A program made the translations under genes and the position numbers. From Scedosporium boydii (lineage: Eukaryota > Ascomycota > Sordariomycetes > Microascales > Microascaceae), in the NCBI GenBank assembly GCA_002221725.1, contig NJFT01000431.1, positions 1-11,194 on the forward strand: a DNA stretch of 11,194 nucleotides, read 5' to 3'. The notes under the pieces are model-generated. The model was not told where the DNA came from and did no database searches. It was given only the letters and a program-made list of their open reading frames with translations. This document shows, piece by piece, positions 7,086 to 11,194 of this stretch. Each line of letters starts with the position of its first letter. Positions within the stretch are counted from its first letter, which is position 1.

Positions 7086-7347
7086 TGATACCCCGTTCAT
7101 AGAAAGGATCTTGTGGTGGGGGCCTGTTTCTCATCCGGATGTGAGCGTGATAGGATATAGGACCCCAGAGTCAGCGTTTTTACTAGGTGCAACATTTTGT
7201 GTCTAGACACGTCAAATCATGCATCGAAAAGGTTGAACTTGGGTATAACCACCCTCCCCCATTCCAAAAGGAACAAGTAAGTTACATTGTAGAAATTGTA
7301 GAAGCACAAATCTGTATCTGTTTCTAAGTTTCTTATTTTCTATCTAA

Positions 7348-7353
7348 TTTATT
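7348..7353 (-). terminator. Poly(A) signal AATAAA of the YcjY-like hydrolase
   Basis: A perfect minus-strand AATAAA lies about 27-32 nt past the stop codon at 7380, in an AT-rich stretch. It is a likely 3'-end formation signal. Confidence 0.5.
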
Positions 7354-7379
7354 TTCCCACTCCACGGTTCTCCTAACCC

Positions 7380-8324
7380 CTATGAAGACAGGGCATTCGA
7401 CATGAAATCTATCAACTTTGGAATAGTCTGTGACGTGTGGTCGTAAAGTCCAACATGTGTCTCCCCCTCGACCAGAAAAAGCTCCTTAGGCTCCCTTGCC
7501 TTGTCGATCGCTTCCTTGCTAAAATAGGCGGTGTCGGCATTACTACCGGCAATCATCAACAGCGGTCGAGGCGAGATCATATGATTGAAGGCGTAACTAT
7601 CGTAGTTGGCAGCAAGATCCACGCTCCAAAGTACTTGATTGCCGTCCGCACGAGGATGGATTGCTCTGGGAGTCTTGTAATAGTTGATGGCCTCCTTCCA
7701 CATGCCCGACTCGGGAAAGTCCGCGGGCAGGGTCTTGGCGTTGTCGGGGAGTAGAGGAAAGGCAGCCGCACCAGCCCCCTTAGCCTCCTTTGTGCGCTGC
7801 TCGCCCGCTTGCTTCAGCCGTTCGGTGAGTTGCTCCGACGTGACCTGCCCAGCAGCGGGGTACCCCTTCAGGCCATTCCGGACCAGACCTCCATAACAAA
7901 CTCCACTGATCGTGGCGACTGCTTTCATGCGCTGGCCTGCCTGCGCAGCAAAAGGTACGTAACCTCCAGAACCACAAATCCCGAGAACACCGATACGCTC
8001 CGGGTCGACGACATTGGGCCCCAGCGTTGTGAGGTAGGTGACGGCATTCTTAAAGTCCTCAACGCGCTGATAAGGGTCTTCAAGTCCATGGGGGGAGCCC
8101 GTGCTCTCGCCTTGGTAAGCTGCGTCGAAAGCCAATGTGACAAAACCGGCTTCGGCGAGTTGACGGGCATATAAACCAGCAGTCTGCTCCTTGACGCCGG
8201 TGATGGGGTGACCGACCACAATGGCAGCGCGTTTGCGATCGGGAGCGCCACTGGGCGGCTTATAGAGATGGCCGGCAATAGTGAATGCCCGACTGGGGAA
8301 GGTTACGGATGTAGGAGATGTCAT
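7380..8324 (-). CDS. Alpha/beta hydrolase, YcjY / dienelactone-hydrolase-like, probable Cys nucleophile
   Basis: A single-exon 314-aa hydrolase. It begins MTSPTSVTFPSRAFTIAGHLY, then has VVGHPITGVKEQTAGLYARQLAEAGF (about 36-61) and FDAAYQGEST (about 66-75), typical of the COG1073 YcjY-like group. The elbow is GICGSGGY, with Cys117 in the nucleophile position, as in dienelactone hydrolases (G-x-C-x-G); Ser119 is a less likely alternative. The acid is probably Asp264 (GSNADT) and the base His290 (EGETHVGLYDH). A variable cap of about 80 residues (about 143-230) lies between and may set the substrate. The frame is open to an ATG at 8507, but 8324 has an ideal CACCATG context and begins where family members begin; a minus-strand TATTTAAAA at 8478-8486 lies downstream of the outer ATG. 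The hydrophobic stretch in the extension is therefore probably leader sequence. Substrate unknown. Confidence 0.87.
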   Translation of the reverse strand: MTSPTSVTFPSRAFTIAGHLYKPPSGAPDRKRAAIVVGHPITGVKEQTAGLYARQLAEAGFVTLAFDAAYQGESTGSPHGLEDPYQRVEDFKNAVTYLTTLGPNVVDPERIGVLGICGSGGYVPFAAQAGQRMKAVATISGVCYGGLVRNGLKGYPAAGQVTSEQLTERLKQAGEQRTKEAKGAGAAAFPLLPDNAKTLPADFPESGMWKEAINYYKTPRAIHPRADGNQVLWSVDLAANYDSYAFNHMISPRPLLMIAGSNADTAYFSKEAIDKAREPKELFLVEGETHVGLYDHTSQTIPKLIDFMSNALSS

Positions 8325-8477
8325 GGTGGTGGGGAATGTGATGGTAATTTTATGAAGAGCTTGATATAGATATGGTAAGTTATAAGGTAGGTTAGGTGGT
8401 GTAGTTGCTCTGTAGGAAAAGAGAATGAGAATAAGAACGGAGGCAATGTGAATGGGATCAAGCGAAGCTGCAACGGG

Positions 8478-8486
8478 TTTTAAATA
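8478..8486 (-). promoter_or_regulatory. TATA-like element of the YcjY-like hydrolase
   Basis: TATTTAAAA on the minus strand lies about 155-160 bp upstream of the preferred start and inside the longer open frame. A transcript starting 25-40 bp downstream would exclude the ATG at 8507. Confidence 0.4.
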
Positions 8487-8590
8487 ACAATCAGAGCCAT
8501 CTTGCATCTCCTGCTATCATCAAAATATCTTGTTCTCTTAGTTACTCCGCTAAATCCGAAACCACAATCCGTGACACCAGAAGAGCAACG

Positions 8591-8604
8591 ACCGGAAGAC
8601 CGGT
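8591..8604. promoter_or_regulatory. Inverted repeat ACCGG-AAGA-CCGGT
   Basis: Exact 5-bp arms lie around AAGA, with partial extension of the stem (GCAA and TTGC) outside. CGG-TTTT-CCG follows at 8643-8652. Two CGG/CCG palindromes within about 60 bp, roughly 270-330 bp upstream of the start codon, are candidate zinc-cluster sites. Confidence 0.35.
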
Positions 8605-8872
8605 TGCCCTAAGCCCGAGAGCGTCTTATCACCGGGCTACAGCGGTTTTCCGTCTCCAGACACTTCATCTCGTTTTAATCTTCAATAAGTTAGTAATGCC
8701 GTTCGTAGCCGCTGTATTGATAAAGAAAATGGGTTTTACGTATCGAGATACTTCAGAGAGTTTAGTCATGGAAATTACGTCTGTCTTTCGTCAAAGTAAC
8801 TAGGAAGACTAGGTACGGCACTGTAAGAAGTCAATGATCGACGCGGGCCACTTTTGAGGGAGCCGTGTACGT

Positions 8873-8888
8873 GCTATCTGCTGATAGC
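8873..8888. promoter_or_regulatory. Inverted GATA pair GCTATC-TGCT-GATAGC
   Basis: Exact 6-bp arms lie around TGCT. Both strands read HGATAR (AGATAG and TGATAG), the motif of AreA-type GATA factors. Nitrogen control of the hydrolase gene is possible, although the site is about 550 bp from its start codon. Confidence 0.3.
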
Positions 8889-9235
8889 GAGCCATCGATG
8901 CTTCGAACATAGCCTTAATGGAGGTTTGCGTTAGTGAGAGTAGGATTTGCAACGTTCATTGGTCAAGTGAGCTTGCGTCTGTTTCGGGGAGGGATTAGAG
9001 TGGGTGGAGGAAATTGGTAAATTCACCTGTGAATATTATGAGTTTGGGATAATAGCTTGAGAGTTTGAGTTGCGGAATGAATGCATAATATGTCAACACG
9101 GTTTACAATTGTGTTCAATATTATAGTGGCCGCGCTTTCGTGTAGTTTCTCTTTGTAATTATCCAACTCAGATCCTGATCAAGGACTGAATTTGCCTTTG
9201 CCTCGCTATATATTGCAACTTCGTCACAAGCCAAG

Positions 9236-10072
9236 TCACTTCCAGCCAATAGTCTCCCCCTGTAACGCAACATACCACGCATCATCATCCTCGGCCCACC
9301 TACTTAGCGCTTCTTTGACCTGCTCGATCTCCTTCTCTGCAACCCCGACCTGAACCCAACTTTCTCGGTATGGGTCCCCTGCCGATAGTTTTGCCAGGTT
9401 CCTATCTGCATACCAACGGCGTTCCTCTCGACCTGAATGCACCGTCGTCCCTGCCCCTACTCTTATCTTTCCCGCCGCGGCATCAAACCCCACCAGCCTG
9501 TACAGTGCTAGCATATCTCCACCGGGGAGGGAGGCCACTGTTTCTCCCTTCCGCAGGGCTCGAACCATGTTCCCGGCCCACAACCTGTCAAGGTCATAGC
9601 TGCGAGGGTAAAAGTGCAACTCGGCAGCTTCACGTGTTGCAAGGATGCCGCCTGGCTTGAGGACGCGCCTCATCTCCGACAGTGCTTTGCGCCGCATCTC
9701 CAGGGAGGCTAGGTGAGGGAACAACTGAGAGCTAAAGACAACGTCAAAGGTGTCGTCGGGGAAGGCGAGACCTTCCAGGAGGTTGGCTGTCTGGAAGGAG
9801 ATATTGTTCGCTTGCGATGGCGACCGGGCAATCATCTCTTTTGCACGTGCGAGAACATCGTCAGAAATATCGATTCCGGTGACGGACCCTTGGCGTAGTA
9901 GGCCAGCGAACCCCATAGTGATTGTTCCGGGGCCACACCCGACATCGAGGATGCGATCAGTCGATTTAATATGGGGAAGTAAGAAAGCAGCGTCTGTGTG
10001 GATCGTCCGTGAAGCATGGCTACTCACGGTGGCCTCTGAATAGCCTTGTGTATAGTTGGTCTTTGTAGTCAT
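9236..10072 (-). CDS. SAM-dependent methyltransferase, UbiE-like (class I)
   Basis: A 278-aa single-exon class I methyltransferase that probably transfers a methyl group from S-adenosylmethionine to a small molecule. The N-terminus, YTQGYSEATVSSHASRT (about 7-23), is typical of fungal UbiE-like proteins. Motif I is ILDVGCGPGT (about 41-50). The acidic residue after strand 2 is Asp68 in VTGIDIS. FDVVFSSQLFPHL follows, then MRRVLKPGGIL. The C-terminal end, WYVALQGETIGWK, matches the usual family end, so the gene appears complete. The frame is open to an ATG at 10186, but 10072 is preferred: purine at -3, family N-terminus, and a GATAAAT element at 10185-10191 that overlaps the outer ATG. It is transcribed in the same direction as the YcjY-like hydrolase, about 730-910 bp away, so separately. 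O-, N- or C-methylation cannot be distinguished. Confidence 0.87.
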   Translation of the reverse strand: MTTKTNYTQGYSEATVSSHASRTIHTDAAFLLPHIKSTDRILDVGCGPGTITMGFAGLLRQGSVTGIDISDDVLARAKEMIARSPSQANNISFQTANLLEGLAFPDDTFDVVFSSQLFPHLASLEMRRKALSEMRRVLKPGGILATREAAELHFYPRSYDLDRLWAGNMVRALRKGETVASLPGGDMLALYRLVGFDAAAGKIRVGAGTTVHSGREERRWYADRNLAKLSAGDPYRESWVQVGVAEKEIEQVKEALSRWAEDDDAWYVALQGETIGWK

Positions 10073-10103
10073 GTTTTCCTTATTGAAAATGATGTGGTTC
10101 TTC

Positions 10104-10154
10104 TCAAATTTTAGTCGTGTGGTGAGGAATGGACAAGACGAGATGAGTGGGCAT
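10104..10154 (-). promoter_or_regulatory. Possible 16-codon uORF in the methyltransferase leader
   Basis: A minus-strand ATG at 10154 opens 16 codons (MPTHLVLSIPHHTTKI) ending with TGA at 10104, 31 bp before the methyltransferase ATG and out of frame with it. It counts only if transcription starts upstream of 10154, which is uncertain. Confidence 0.25.
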
Positions 10155-10703
10155 GACGAGTAGGTGATGAATGACGTGATGGGCATTTATCTTCGGTCTC
10201 GGATTCTCAAGGACCTTCAATGTTGGTACTTTAGTGACCAAGCTCCTTTAATAGCCCGGCGTTCGGAGTTGAGGGAAACCATGCCCACATCTACGACTGG
10301 CTTTTCCGAGAGTTTTTAATATTTACTGTGCATCGACTTTCTGACCCTTCTGAAAGAATATGGAGCGATTTTTCTTTTCTTCGGAATACACCCAGTAACC
10401 ATTGATGCGCTTTGCATAACAATAGACCTCATACACCTTTGTCTTCACGAGCTACGCCATGATGTAGAAGGCGGCGGCAGGATCAGTGTTAGGGTATCGT
10501 CATTAGAGTAAAGAGTGTTTGCAGTCTCCAGGGATTCAACCCAGCCCCTTGGTTTGAGGCTATCATAATATGTTGGACGAGGGCCCCGTGCTTGATTGAA
10601 CCCTCCACCCTAAGACAAATTCGGCATCATCGACTACGAACTCAAGTTCCCATGCAGTGGTTATTAAGCCAAGGGTGACGAGTCTGTTCGGTTTAATCAG
10701 GAA

Positions 10704-10755
10704 AATAGTAATAATATTAATACTGATAATAATAGTGATAGTGATAATAATCATA
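10704..10755. repeat. AT-rich degenerate trinucleotide microsatellite with GATA motifs
   Basis: An imperfect ATA/AAT/GAT tract includes TGATAA (10724), TGATAG (10736) and TGATAA (10742), all matching HGATAR. It is about 650 bp upstream of the methyltransferase start. The GATA motifs may be a by-product of the repeat. Confidence 0.6.
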
Positions 10756-11076
10756 ACTCGAGCGCGCGATAGTAGGCGTGGGGCATCTCGCATCGAGGGG
10801 CACCTCCTCGCCGCTGTTGGGAAAGCCGCGGGACCCAGGTACATGTTATCCTTCCCTTCGTATTTTGTCACGGAGCTGCTGACCGAAGCGGACGGAAGGC
10901 TGTCGCTTGGAAGCCGAGCCTAGCTCGTCACAATCCATCATATCCCCAGTGTTTTCAGATTGGTCATCCCGGACAAGATTTCGAAGATATGGGAGATTTT
11001 GGGACCATTGCCAAATGTTAACAGAACGTTTAGGCGGCGGCATTGGTGCATTTGAGAGCCACTTGGAGGACTGTGG

Positions 11077-11092
11077 GAAAGCAGCGCAGGGA
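11077..11092 (+). repeat. 16-bp exact repeat, copy 2
   Basis: GAAAGCAGCGCAGGGA, identical to 4956-4971, again followed by a CGGA within two bases. No gene is recognised around this copy. Confidence 0.6.
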
Positions 11093-11194
11093 GCGGAGAA
11101 TGGGGACGCCACCTTCCCGATAACCTTCGAGAGAAGAACATGAAAGGACCGGACAACAGGAATCTGCTCGGTAGAACGAGCAGGGGAAAAAAGG

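Larger units (their letters stand above)
6457..7379. other. Intergenic region with palindromes
   Basis: About 920 bp between the convergent 3' ends of the two hydrolases. The 102-codon minus-strand frame at 6646-6954 shows no family I recognise and is probably chance. Three exact palindromes lie at 6916-6928, 7071-7085 and 7132-7141. A minus-strand AATAAA at 7348-7353 serves the downstream hydrolase. A speculative 53-codon ORF is listed separately. Confidence 0.55.
8325..9235. other. Promoter and intergenic region upstream of the YcjY-like hydrolase
   Basis: About 910 bp hold no convincing gene outside the upstream extension of the hydrolase frame. The part next to the start is a likely 5' leader. 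Inverted repeats lie at 8591-8604 and 8643-8652 and a GATA pair at 8873-8888. The far end adjoins the 3' end of the methyltransferase, where AT-rich DNA (about 9200-9215) may direct 3'-end formation. Confidence 0.55.
10187..11194. other. Intergenic region to the window edge
   Basis: No recognisable gene. The first part should hold the methyltransferase promoter. Open frames at 10563-10871, 10846-11112 and 10907-11143 lack recognisable domains, and one is coded by the microsatellite. A gene whose body lies beyond the edge could begin here, but I see no clear start for it. The second copy of the 16-bp repeat lies at 11077-11092. Confidence 0.55.

Noticed and set aside
7380..8324. Assignment to the af380 polyketide transferase family
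   Set aside because: That family also consists of alpha/beta hydrolases of similar size, but the GHPITGVKEQTAGLYARQLAEAGF and GICGSGGY motifs fit the YcjY-like/dienelactone hydrolase group better.
8325..8507. N-terminal membrane anchor (SVLILILF) on the YcjY-like hydrolase
   Set aside because: The stretch lies upstream of an ideal start codon, and a TATA-like element lies within the extension, so it is probably leader sequence.
9370..9660. Plus-strand frames across the methyltransferase
   Set aside because: Antisense shadows of a clear methyltransferase gene.
10500..10600. tRNA-like B box (GGGTTGAATCCC, minus strand)
   Set aside because: It lacks one base of the consensus, the A-box-like sequence is too close, and no cloverleaf can be drawn.
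10907..11143. Coding exon at the right edge
   Set aside because: 78 codons without a recognisable motif; overlapping open frames occur on the other strand as well, so no strand is favoured.

Overview
The window looks like nuclear DNA of a filamentous ascomycete (Pezizomycotina, perhaps an Aspergillus/Penicillium relative; the exact taxon cannot be read from the sequence). The grounds are a fungal-type Zn2Cys6 regulator broken by four short introns (68-114 nt, GT...AG, with CTAAC-like branch points), monocistronic genes with their own promoters on both strands, purine at -3 of the preferred start codons, and closest family resemblance to fungal enzymes. There is no bacterial operon structure, no rRNA or tRNA, and no CRISPR array.

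Layout. 1-1031: leader/intergenic DNA with a C20A7 tract, a 9-bp-arm hairpin and a CGG-N7-CCG palindrome, but no convincing gene. 1032-2959 (+): a five-exon Zn2Cys6 transcription factor of the Fungal_trans_2 type, 528 aa after splicing. 2960-3213: the convergent 3' region, which holds a decayed partial copy of the start of exon 5. 3214-4617 (-): an FAD-dependent DAO-type oxidoreductase. 4618-5541: a divergent promoter region with clustered CGG/CCG triplets. 5542-6456 (+): a Ser-type alpha/beta hydrolase resembling 3-oxoadipate enol-lactonase, preceded by a 10-codon uORF whose stop overlaps its start codon. 6457-7379: a long intergenic region with short palindromes and one speculative 53-codon ORF. 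7380-8324 (-): a second alpha/beta hydrolase, YcjY/dienelactone-hydrolase-like, with a probable Cys nucleophile. 8325-9235: its promoter region, with inverted repeats and a GATA pair. 9236-10072 (-): a UbiE-like SAM-dependent methyltransferase. 10073-11194: promoter region, an AT-rich microsatellite with GATA motifs, and unassigned DNA to the edge.

Together the five genes look like a small catabolic or tailoring cluster: one pathway-type regulator, a flavin oxidase, two mechanistically different hydrolases suited to lactones or (thio)esters, and a small-molecule methyltransferase. No PKS, NRPS or terpene synthase is visible. The co-function is inference from proximity; substrate and product cannot be read from this sequence. 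All three minus-strand reading frames extend upstream of the most probable start, and TATA-like elements and family N-termini favour the internal Met in each.
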